6,080 nucleotides of DNA from Burkholderiales bacterium (GTDB lineage: Bacteria > Pseudomonadota > Gammaproteobacteria > Burkholderiales > Burkholderiaceae_C). How positions within the stretch are numbered: the stretch's first letter is position 1; each line of letters begins with the position of its first letter. The notes beneath the pieces are model-generated. The model was not told where the DNA came from, did not search any database, and saw nothing but the letters and a program-made list of their open reading frames with translations. Below are positions 1-5,584 of the stretch, one piece after another. The position numbers and the translations under genes are program-made. The stretch covers positions 1 through 6,080 of the forward strand of contig SXSX01000152.1 of the NCBI GenBank assembly GCA_005793295.1. Reading direction: 5' to 3'.

Positions 1-209
1 AGCCGATTCAAACCGTGATGCGCCGCTACGGTTTGCCCCAACCGTATGAACAGTTGAAAAAATTTACACGGGGCGAAACCATGACCCAAGAACTCATGCG
101 GGGTTTTATTGCCGCGCTTGAGATTCCCGAGGCAGAAAAACAACGCCTCTTGGCGATGACGCCTGCCAGCTACACCGGCAAAGCGGCAGACTTAGCACGC
201 CGCGTTTAA
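1..209 (+). CDS. purB: Adenylosuccinate lyase, C-terminal end (partial)
   Basis: Only the last 68 codons are present; the frame is open to the left edge, so the start lies outside the window. Adenylosuccinate lyase is a cytosolic homotetramer that removes fumarate from SAICAR and from adenylosuccinate in purine synthesis. The visible tail matches the PurB C-terminal helical domain as I know it from E. coli: a 'RRYGLPQPYEQLKKFTRG' helix, then 'EAEKQRLLAMTPASYTGKA', equivalent to the 'LTRG...EEEKARLKAMTPANYIGRA' end of the E. coli enzyme. The catalytic residues lie upstream and cannot be checked. The gene stops with TAA at 207-209, only 14 bases before the end of the convergent rsmI. I see no hairpin terminator in that gap. 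The ATG/GTG codons at 15-20 are internal, not a start. Confidence 0.93.
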   Translation, partial: PIQTVMRRYGLPQPYEQLKKFTRGETMTQELMRGFIAALEIPEAEKQRLLAMTPASYTGKAADLARRV

Positions 210-223
210 TGAACTCGCTGCGT

Positions 224-1144
224 TTAGTCAGGCGCTGAGGTCTTCAAAGCCAAAGCCCGTTCATACAAGGCATTGCGCGGCTCCCCGCTGATATCGGCGG
301 CGAGTTTCACGGCGGTTTTTAACGGCAATTGCTCCAACAGCAATTTCAACACTCGGTCGTCATGGGCGACTTCTTGCGTCGCAGGTGCTGGGTGCAAGAC
401 CAAAGCAAACTCACCGCGTAACCGATTGGCATCGTTTGCCAACCACTGAACGAGCGCATCTGCACGTAGCGTCGCAATTTCTTCAAACTGCTTGGTCAAC
501 TCACGCCCGACCGTCACCCAGCGCTCGCCTAACACCGCCAACGCTTGGGCCAAGGCTTCGATCCGGTGCGGCGCTTCTAACAAAACCACCGCATGGGTTT
601 CGCCTGCCAAAGCCGCTACCGCATTAGCGCGCTCGCCAGCCTTCGTTGGTAAAAACCCAGCGAACACAAACCCACTGCCGCGCTCGCTGTCTTGCAGAAC
701 TCCCGCCGCACTCACAACCGTTGTCACGCTGCTCGCCCCTGGTAAGGGCACAACACGTAAGCCTTGAGCGCGTACTTGCGCCACCAATCGCGCTCCGGGG
801 TCGCTCACGCATGGCGTTCCCGCATCACTCACGTATACCACCCGCTGACCCAAACGCAAGCGATCGACCACGGTATGGGCGGCCTCTTGTTCGTTGTGTT
901 GATGCACCGCTAAAGTCTGTGCGCTGTTTTTTTCGATGCCATAGGCGCGCAGCAGCGCTTGCGTGTGGCGGATGTCTTCACACGCCACCGTATCTGCTAA
1001 CTGTAAAACGTGCAACGCCCGCAGGCTGATGTCAGCTAAATTTCCAATCGGTGTAGCCACCACATACAACGTACTTTGCGGATAATGTTGCGAACCAGCC
1101 GCTTCAAAAGCGGCCCCAAGGGCAGAGATAAAAGAAGCACTCAC
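224..1144 (-). CDS. rsmI: 16S rRNA (cytidine-1402-2'-O)-methyltransferase RsmI
   Basis: A 306-residue SAM-dependent methyltransferase of the RsmI/YraL family (tetrapyrrole methylase fold). It 2'-O-methylates C1402 in the 30S decoding centre; RsmH makes the N4-methyl group on the same base. Visible motifs are 'LYVVATPIGNLADIS' (26-40), the 'CEDIRHT' helix (55-61), 'HQHNEQ' (81-86), the SAM-loop 'VSDAGTPCVSDPG' (105-117), 'VVPLPGASS' (131-139), 'FAGFLPTKAGER' (161-172) and 'GRELTKQFEEI' (213-223). A small C-terminal helical domain (about 260-303) ends in 'PRNALYERALAL'. The family is usually about 285 residues; the extra length is a 24-residue N-terminal extension. The GTG start is chosen because GGAAGGAA (complement of 1153-1160) sits 8 bases upstream. 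That ribosome-binding site lies inside the first codons of divergent yraN. Function is confident from conserved motifs; activity is inferred. Confidence 0.96.
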   Translation of the reverse strand: MSASFISALGAAFEAAGSQHYPQSTLYVVATPIGNLADISLRALHVLQLADTVACEDIRHTQALLRAYGIEKNSAQTLAVHQHNEQEAAHTVVDRLRLGQRVVYVSDAGTPCVSDPGARLVAQVRAQGLRVVPLPGASSVTTVVSAAGVLQDSERGSGFVFAGFLPTKAGERANAVAALAGETHAVVLLEAPHRIEALAQALAVLGERWVTVGRELTKQFEEIATLRADALVQWLANDANRLRGEFALVLHPAPATQEVAHDDRVLKLLLEQLPLKTAVKLAADISGEPRNALYERALALKTSAPD

Positions 1145-1146
1145 AA

Positions 1147-1533
1147 ATGGGATTCCTTCCAGACAACACCCAACATACCAGTACCAAACGCATCGGCGAT
1201 GCGGCGGAAGACGAGGCTTTGCAGTATTTGCAAGCCCAAGGCTTTCGCTTGGTGATGCGCAATTATCGGACGCCCGGGCGCGGCGGCGGTGAAATTGATT
1301 TGATCATGCAAGACCAAGACACTACTTTGGTGTTTGTGGAGGTCCGCAAACGCAAGTCCACGCGCCACGGCGGGGCCGCTGCCAGCGTGGGCCGCGTCAA
1401 ACAAAGGCGCATTGTGTTTGCTGCGCAGTTTTACCTCTTGAAACTGCGCACCCTTCCGCCTTGCCGATTCGATGTGGTGGAAGTCACGCCCGACGGTCTG
1501 ACCTGGCTCAAAGCCGCTTTTGACGCATCCTAA
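1147..1533 (+). CDS. yraN: UPF0102 family protein YraN (nuclease-like fold)
   Basis: A 128-residue member of the UPF0102/YraN family, which has a restriction-endonuclease-like (Holliday-resolvase-like) fold. Its cellular role is poorly defined. The family signature is complete: 'GDAAEDEALQYLQAQGF' (17-33), 'GGGEIDLIMQD' (46-56), 'LVFVEVRKRKS' (61-71), 'GGAAASVGRVKQRRI' (75-89) and 'CRFDVVEVTPDGLTWLKAAF' (106-125). E49, D51 and E65 occupy the positions expected for a metal-binding PD-(D/E)xK-type site; the third motif is E-V-R, as in E. coli YraN. No signal peptide or membrane segment is visible. The ATG lies 2 bases from the rsmI start codon, and no good Shine-Dalgarno sequence precedes it, so the start is less certain than the product. 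It is the first gene of a probable yraN-gmhA/diaA-dolP unit. Confidence 0.92.
   Translation: MGFLPDNTQHTSTKRIGDAAEDEALQYLQAQGFRLVMRNYRTPGRGGGEIDLIMQDQDTTLVFVEVRKRKSTRHGGAAASVGRVKQRRIVFAAQFYLLKLRTLPPCRFDVVEVTPDGLTWLKAAFDAS
1153..1160 (-). promoter_or_regulatory. rsmI ribosome-binding site inside yraN
   Basis: On the minus strand this reads GGAAGGAA, with 8 bases before the GTG at 1144-1142. It is a strong Shine-Dalgarno match and decides the rsmI start. It overlaps codons 3-5 of the plus-strand yraN gene, so the two genes share this DNA on opposite strands. Confidence 0.65.
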
Positions 1534-1571
1534 GTTTTCTTTTGTCTTGGCCACACGGTATCATTGCAACC

Positions 1572-2171
1572 ATGCTTGAACAACGTATTGAACAACACTT
1601 CATTGACAGCGCTGATCTGAAATACCAAAGTGCGCAAGTCTTGAGCAAACCCATTGCTGCGGCCATTCAGGCCATGCTGGCCTGCGTGACCAGTGGCGGC
1701 AAGGTCTTGGCCTGCGGTAACGGCGGCTCGGCAGCCGACGCCCAGCATTTTTCTGCTGAATTCGTGGGTCGCTTTGAGCGCGAGCGCCCTGAGCTTGGCG
1801 CGATTGCGCTGACCACCGACACGTCCATCATTACCGCGATTGCCAACGATTACGATTTCAACGCGATTTTTTCACGCCAAGTGCGTGCGCTCGGACAACC
1901 CGGCGATGTGTTGCTGGCGATTTCTACCAGCGGAAATTCTGCCAATGTGCTCGCAGCCATCGAAGCGGCCCACCAGCGCGAGATGGTGGTAGTCGGTTTA
2001 AGTGGGCGCGGCGGCGGCAAGATGGCCCAGGTGTTGCGCGATACCGATGTGCATATTTGCGTGCCCCACGATCGCACCGCCCGCGTTCAAGAAGTTCATA
2101 TCCTGGCGCTGCATTGCATTTGCGATGGCGTCGATGCCCAACTGATAGGCGACCAAGAAAGCAATCCATGA
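1572..2171 (+). CDS. gmhA: SIS-domain phosphoheptose isomerase-like protein (GmhA/DiaA family)
   Basis: A 199-residue cytosolic SIS-domain protein. GmhA converts sedoheptulose 7-phosphate to D-glycero-D-manno-heptose 7-phosphate for LPS core heptose; its paralogue DiaA binds DnaA and promotes replication initiation. The sugar-phosphate loops are clear: 'VLACGNGGSAADAQHF' (45-60) and 'LLAISTSGNSANV' (114-126). H59, E63, Q173 and H181 match the zinc/catalytic set of E. coli GmhA (H61, E65, Q172, H180). E. coli DiaA lacks the glutamate, so isomerase activity is plausible. Other stretches, such as 'TAIANDYDF' and 'QVRALGQPGDVLLAIST', resemble both families. The locus order matches E. coli diaA and also the Pseudomonas gmhA locus. 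ATG at 1572 is chosen over a TTG at 1542 because it gives the normal family N terminus; no strong ribosome-binding site precedes either. It overlaps dolP by 4 bases. The isomerase-versus-DiaA role is unresolved. Confidence 0.85.
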   Translation: MLEQRIEQHFIDSADLKYQSAQVLSKPIAAAIQAMLACVTSGGKVLACGNGGSAADAQHFSAEFVGRFERERPELGAIALTTDTSIITAIANDYDFNAIFSRQVRALGQPGDVLLAISTSGNSANVLAAIEAAHQREMVVVGLSGRGGGKMAQVLRDTDVHICVPHDRTARVQEVHILALHCICDGVDAQLIGDQESNP

Positions 2172-2791
2172 AATTAGTGTTCCGCCCTCTGGCCTTAGGC
2201 CTGCTTATTGTCAGCGCTGCCTCTCAACTCACCGCTTGTTTTCCTTTAGCCGTGGGCGGCGCAGTGATGACCGGTATGGTCGCCACTGACCGACGCACCT
2301 CCGGCACCGTGGTGGAAGACCAAGCCATCGAATTGAAAGCCGGCAGCCGCATCCGCGACAGCCTCGGTGACCGCGCGCACATCAACATCACCAGCTTCAA
2401 TCGCCAAGTGTTGATCACAGGCGAGGCGCCCAACGCCAAAGACAAGGCCTTGGTTGCTCAGATTGTGCGTAACGTGGAGAACGTAGAGTCCACCGTTGAC
2501 GAAGTCGCAGTCATGGGCAATAGCAACTTGAGCGAACGCTCCAGTGATCTCATCATCACCGGACGCATTAAAGCGTCATTACTGGACTCCAAGGACATTT
2601 TTGGAACCGCCTTCAAAGTCACTACCGAACGCGGCGTGGCCTTTCTCATGGGCCGCGTCACCGAGCGCGAATCCAAGCGGGCCACCGAGGCGGTCAGCGT
2701 GATTCCCGGGGTGAAGAAGGTTGTTCGGGTGCTGGAAATTATTTCAGAAGACGAGCTTGCGCGTTCCCAAAACGCACCTCCGAAAAAATAA
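2168..2791 (+). CDS. dolP: Dual-BON-domain outer-membrane lipoprotein DolP (YraP)
   Basis: A 207-residue precursor. An N-terminal signal (K2, hydrophobic 8-19) ends in a lipobox 'LTAC' with C24 as the lipidated residue. Residue +2 is F rather than D, so Lol export to the outer membrane is expected. A short Gly/Ala-rich linker ('VGGAVMTGMVATDRRTSGT') is followed by two BON domains, about 51-115 ('SRIRDSLGDRAHINITSFN' through 'VENVESTVDEVAV') and about 126-192 ('TGRIKASLLDSKDI' through 'IPGVKKVVRVLEII'). E. coli DolP has the same architecture in about 191 residues; it binds anionic phospholipid near the BAM complex and supports envelope integrity. The ATG overlaps the stop of the upstream isomerase gene (ATGA, 2168-2171), suggesting translational coupling. 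The frame is open further upstream, but only this start gives a lipoprotein signal. A terminator follows 20 bases after the stop. Confidence 0.93.
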   Translation: MKLVFRPLALGLLIVSAASQLTACFPLAVGGAVMTGMVATDRRTSGTVVEDQAIELKAGSRIRDSLGDRAHINITSFNRQVLITGEAPNAKDKALVAQIVRNVENVESTVDEVAVMGNSNLSERSSDLIITGRIKASLLDSKDIFGTAFKVTTERGVAFLMGRVTERESKRATEAVSVIPGVKKVVRVLEIISEDELARSQNAPPKK

Positions 2792-2811
2792 GCACTCTTG
2801 AACCGCTTTCG

Positions 2812-2838
2812 AATGGGCCTATTGGCCCATTTTTATTT
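2812..2838 (+). terminator. Intrinsic terminator of the yraN-gmhA-dolP unit
   Basis: A perfect 8-bp stem, AATGGGCC (2812-2819) with GGCCCATT (2824-2831), closes a TATT loop. It is followed by TTTATTT, giving a T-rich tract on the plus strand. The tract runs over the stop codon of the convergent oxidoreductase gene (complement of 2833-2835). On the minus strand the stem is not followed by a T tract, so it should act mainly for the plus-strand transcript. Confidence 0.85.
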
Positions 2839-3768
2839 CAGGCGTTTAATCAAGCTCGACGTGTCCCAACGCTTACCGCCCATGTGCTGGACATCGGCGT
2901 AAAACTGATCCACCAACGCAGTCACGGGTAAGCGAGCACCGTTGGTTTTAGCTTCATCGAGCACCAACCCCAGATCTTTGCGCATCCAGTCCACCGCAAA
3001 ACCAAAATCGAATTTGCCTGCCACCATAGTTTTTCCGCGGTTGTCCATTTGCCAGCTCTGGGCTGCGCCCTTGCCAATCACATCCAACACCAGGTTCATG
3101 TCCAAGCCAGCGTGTGATCCAAAAGCCACCGCTTCGCTTAAGCCTTGAACCAAACCTGCAATCGCAATTTGGTTGACCATTTTTGCCAATTGGCCTGCAC
3201 CGCTTTCGCCGATCAAAGTAAAAGCCCGTGAGAAAGCCATGCCCGTGCTTTGCACTTGATCAAAAGCCGCCTGCGTTCCACCACACATCACCGTCAACAT
3301 GCCGTTTTGCGCGCCTGCTTGGCCGCCGGAAACAGGTGCATCGACAAACTCTAAACCGAGATTGTGAGCGGCTTGGCTTAGTTCACGGGCAACCGACGCT
3401 GACGCCGTGGTGTGATCCACAAAAATAGTGCCAGGACGCATACCGGCAAATGCACCATCCGCGCCCAAAGTCACGCTGCGCAAGTCGTCGTCATTGCCAA
3501 CGCAGCAAAAAACGATGTCGGCTTGCATTGCCGCTTCACGCGGTGTCGCTGCGAAACCTTGCGCTCCTTTGGGGCTGACATCTGCCGCAAATTCAGCCAC
3601 CCACGCCTGGGCTTTGGCTGGAGTGCGGTTGTACACCGTCACTCGGTGTCCCGCCTTCGCCAAATGACCCGCCATGGGGTAGCCCATCACGCCCAGGCCA
3701 ATAAAGGCAACCGATTGCGCTTGCGAGGATTCGTAGGTTTTAGCGTTCAAAGAAGACGGTTGGGTCAT
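2833..3768 (-). CDS. 3-hydroxyisobutyrate dehydrogenase-family NAD(P)-dependent oxidoreductase
   Basis: A 311-residue soluble beta-hydroxyacid dehydrogenase (3-hydroxyisobutyrate dehydrogenase, tartronate semialdehyde reductase and related enzymes). Visible parts are the N-terminal Rossmann dinucleotide loop 'FIGLGVMGYPMAGHL' (22-36), a possible NADP-favouring 'YNR' after the second strand (46-48), the substrate loop 'DAPVSGGQAGAQNG' (143-156), the catalytic helix 'GAGQLAKMVNQ' (190-200) with K196 as the expected catalytic lysine, and 'WMRKDLGL' (261-268) with the conserved K264-D265 of the C-terminal helical domain. Length is close to the family's usual 290-310; the first 18 residues are an extension. 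The start is supported by AGGAA, 5 bases before ATG. It follows pilT by 20 bases on the same strand and is probably co-transcribed, although no link to pilus function is known. The substrate cannot be told from sequence, so I give no symbol. Confidence 0.9.
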   Translation of the reverse strand: MTQPSSLNAKTYESSQAQSVAFIGLGVMGYPMAGHLAKAGHRVTVYNRTPAKAQAWVAEFAADVSPKGAQGFAATPREAAMQADIVFCCVGNDDDLRSVTLGADGAFAGMRPGTIFVDHTTASASVARELSQAAHNLGLEFVDAPVSGGQAGAQNGMLTVMCGGTQAAFDQVQSTGMAFSRAFTLIGESGAGQLAKMVNQIAIAGLVQGLSEAVAFGSHAGLDMNLVLDVIGKGAAQSWQMDNRGKTMVAGKFDFGFAVDWMRKDLGLVLDEAKTNGARLPVTALVDQFYADVQHMGGKRWDTSSLIKRLK

Positions 3769-3773
3769 GGAAT

Positions 3774-3778
3774 TTCCT
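3774..3778 (-). promoter_or_regulatory. Ribosome-binding site of the oxidoreductase gene
   Basis: The minus strand reads AGGAA, 5 bases before the ATG at 3768-3766. It lies in the 20-base gap after the pilT stop and supports this start and separate translation initiation in a shared transcript. Confidence 0.6.
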
Positions 3779-3788
3779 AAGTTGTCAA

Positions 3789-4826
3789 TTAAAAGTTCTC
3801 TGGCATTTTGGCATTGCTGCGGGCTACGTCCAAAGAGATGCGCTGCTCGCGTACCAAGGCCATTAAATGTTGGTCCAAGGTTTGCATTCCCAAAGCGCTG
3901 CCCGTTTGCATCGCAGAATACAGCTGCGCAATTTTGCCTTCTCTAATTAAATTACGCACAGCAGGAGTTCCTACCAAAATTTCGAAAGCCGCTAAGCGAC
4001 CATCGCCGGTTGGCGTGGTGCACAAGGTCTGAGAGATCACGGCCAGCAATGACTCTGACAACATCGTTCGCACCATGTTTCTTTCATCCCCGGGAAACAC
4101 ATCAACGATGCGATCGATGGTTTTGGCAGCACTGGCGGTGTGCAGACTCGCTAACACCAAATGCCCGGTCTCTGCCGCCGTAAGGGCGAGGCGAATGGTT
4201 TCCAAATCGCGCAATTCGCCAATCACAATCGCGTCTGGGTCTTCACGCAAAGCAGAACGTAACGCTTGAGAAAACCTCTGGGTGTGTGTACCCACTTCGC
4301 GTTGGTGTACCAAACTTTTTTGGGAACCATGAACAAACTCAATCGGGTCTTCAATCGTCACGATGTGGCCACGGTGGTGCGCGTTGCGGTAGTTCGTTAA
4401 TGCCGCGAGCGTGGTTGATTTGCCTGAACCGGTAGGGCCCGTCACCAAAACCAAACCCTGCGGCTTCAAGGCCAACTGCGAAAAAAGTTCTGGTGCACCG
4501 AGCTGTTCCAGCGTCAAGATTTCGCTCGGAATAAAGCGAAACACGGCGCCTGCGCCTTGCAACTGGGTAAACGCATTGACCCTAAAACGGTTGGCGTTCG
4601 GCGCCACACAGGCATAGTCCAATTCCCATTGCGCGCTAAATGCATCGCGCTGCGTTGGGGTCATGGTGGCTACCAATAGGGCGCGGATTTCCTGATCGCT
4701 CAAGGCCGGCAATTCCGTGCGCCGTAATTCGCCAAGCACCCGCAACATTGGCGGTAAACCCGCGGAAAGATGCAAATCCGAGGCGTGGCTGTCCACGCAT
4801 AGTCTGAGTAGTTGAGAAATATCCAC
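3789..4826 (-). CDS. pilT: Type IV pilus retraction ATPase PilT
   Basis: A 345-residue hexameric ATPase at the inner-membrane base of type IV pili; it powers depolymerisation of pilin for twitching motility and DNA uptake. It carries the N-terminal PAS-like part ('ASDLHLSAGLPPMLRV', 15-30), 'RFRVNAF' (80-86), Walker A 'GPTGSGKST' (130-138), Asp box 'TIEDPIEF' (157-164), Walker B 'IVIGELRD' (200-207) with E204, His box 'TGHLVLASLHT' (220-230) with H222 and H229, and the retraction motif 'AVRNLIRE' (289-296; AIRNLIRE in the classic protein). Numbering agrees with the roughly 344-residue Pseudomonas PilT, which separates it from PilU and PilB. The GTG at 4826 is chosen because AAGGGAG lies 7 bases upstream and the product begins 'MDISQLL' as PilT does; the frame stays open upstream to 5084 only by running through yggS. 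No pilU follows directly. Confidence 0.96.
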   Translation of the reverse strand: MDISQLLRLCVDSHASDLHLSAGLPPMLRVLGELRRTELPALSDQEIRALLVATMTPTQRDAFSAQWELDYACVAPNANRFRVNAFTQLQGAGAVFRFIPSEILTLEQLGAPELFSQLALKPQGLVLVTGPTGSGKSTTLAALTNYRNAHHRGHIVTIEDPIEFVHGSQKSLVHQREVGTHTQRFSQALRSALREDPDAIVIGELRDLETIRLALTAAETGHLVLASLHTASAAKTIDRIVDVFPGDERNMVRTMLSESLLAVISQTLCTTPTGDGRLAAFEILVGTPAVRNLIREGKIAQLYSAMQTGSALGMQTLDQHLMALVREQRISLDVARSNAKMPENF

Positions 4827-4833
4827 GGCCACG

Positions 4834-4840
4834 CTCCCTT
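4834..4840 (-). promoter_or_regulatory. pilT ribosome-binding site
   Basis: The minus strand reads AAGGGAG, 7 bases before the GTG at 4826-4824. Another in-frame GTG (4832-4830) is too close to this site to be used. This fixes the family-typical start and rules out the longer upstream-open frame. Confidence 0.65.
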
Positions 4841-4862
4841 TTTTTGCATTATCCTCATCCGC

Positions 4863-5555
4863 ATGCCCCACCCCACCACGATTTCTACCCAACTGCACCA
4901 AGTTCAAGAACGCATGCATCAGGCTTGCGAGAAAGCGGGGCGTGATCCCCGCTCGGTGCGCCTGCTTGCCGTGTCTAAAACGTTTGTTGCTTCCCAAGTA
5001 GCAGAAGCCTTTGCCGCAGGCCAAACCGCTTTTGGTGAAAACTACATCCAAGAAGCCGTTGAAAAAATCGCGGCGCTTGCACACCTTCCCTTAGAGTGGC
5101 ACTGCATCGGCCCCATTCAGAGCAATAAAACGCGCTTGGTAGCAGAGCATTTTGATTGGGTGCATTCGGTAGACCGCTTGAAAATCGCTCAACGCTTGAG
5201 TGAACAGCGCCCCGATAATTTAGCGCCTTTGAATATTTGCCTGCAAATCAATATCGATGGTGGCCCCACCAAATCAGGTGTTGCGCCCGAGGAGGCTTTA
5301 GCTTTAGCGCTAGCGGTCTATCAGTTGCCCCGCTTGCGCCTGCGCGGCATCATGACCATCCCCGAGCCTAGCGAAAACTTTGCCAGCGCCAGCAAAGCCC
5401 ACCGTGACGCCCGCGCTTTGTTTGATGCCCTCTGCCAATCGGGCATGGCGCTAGACACCATGTCGATGGGCATGAGCGCAGACCTCGAGGCCGCGATTGC
5501 CGAGGGCAGCACGATGGTGCGTGTGGGCTCCGCAATTTTTGGCGGACGGGCTTAG
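4863..5555 (+). CDS. yggS: YggS/PLPBP family pyridoxal phosphate homeostasis protein
   Basis: A 230-residue single-domain PLP-binding protein with the fold type III (alanine-racemase-like) TIM barrel. It has no known catalytic reaction; family members buffer and deliver PLP, and their loss disturbs B6 and amino-acid pools. PLP lysine K39 sits in 'LLAVSKTF' (34-41). Other signatures are 'FGENYIQEA' (57-65), 'EWHCIGPIQSNK' (78-89), 'LQINIDGGPTKSG' (127-139), 'LRGIMTIPE' (160-168) and the phosphate-binding 'SMGMSADLEAAIAEGSTMVR' (201-220) followed by 'VGSAIFG'. Length matches E. coli YggS (about 234). ATG at 4863 is chosen over a TTG at 4812 because it fits the family N terminus and avoids extending into pilT; no clear ribosome-binding site is visible. 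It is divergent from pilT, an arrangement that recalls the pilT-yggS-proC neighbourhood of Pseudomonas. It converges on the microcompartment gene, 29 bases from its end. Confidence 0.95.
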   Translation: MPHPTTISTQLHQVQERMHQACEKAGRDPRSVRLLAVSKTFVASQVAEAFAAGQTAFGENYIQEAVEKIAALAHLPLEWHCIGPIQSNKTRLVAEHFDWVHSVDRLKIAQRLSEQRPDNLAPLNICLQINIDGGPTKSGVAPEEALALALAVYQLPRLRLRGIMTIPEPSENFASASKAHRDARALFDALCQSGMALDTMSMGMSADLEAAIAEGSTMVRVGSAIFGGRA

Positions 5556-5584
5556 CGCAGCAGCGGTAAATAAATGGGTTGCCC

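Noticed and set aside
646..1029. 127-residue plus-strand open frame opposite rsmI
   Set aside because: Its Arg/His/Pro/Cys-rich composition is typical of an antisense shadow, and rsmI on the other strand is certain.
1141..1554. 137-residue minus-strand open frame opposite yraN
   Set aside because: It is a shadow of a recognised family and lacks motifs or a ribosome-binding site.
1536..1564. Possible promoter before the isomerase gene (TTTCTT ... TATCAT)
   Set aside because: The -35 match is poor and the implied start site would fall at or next to the ATG; it is too weak to list as a feature.
1542..1571. Ten-residue N-terminal extension of the isomerase from a TTG codon
   Set aside because: No ribosome-binding site precedes it, the residues are not family-like, and the ATG at 1572 gives the usual start.
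2057..2167. 37-residue extension of the DolP frame
   Set aside because: It is Arg/Ser/Pro-rich, lies entirely inside the isomerase gene, and would bury the lipoprotein signal that follows the ATG at 2168.
4812..4862. 17-residue extension of YggS from a TTG
   Set aside because: It overlaps the pilT start and ribosome-binding site and is not family-like.
4827..5084. 86-residue N-terminal extension of PilT in the open frame
   Set aside because: It runs antisense through yggS, has no PilT homology, and the GTG at 4826 has a good ribosome-binding site and gives the normal PilT length.
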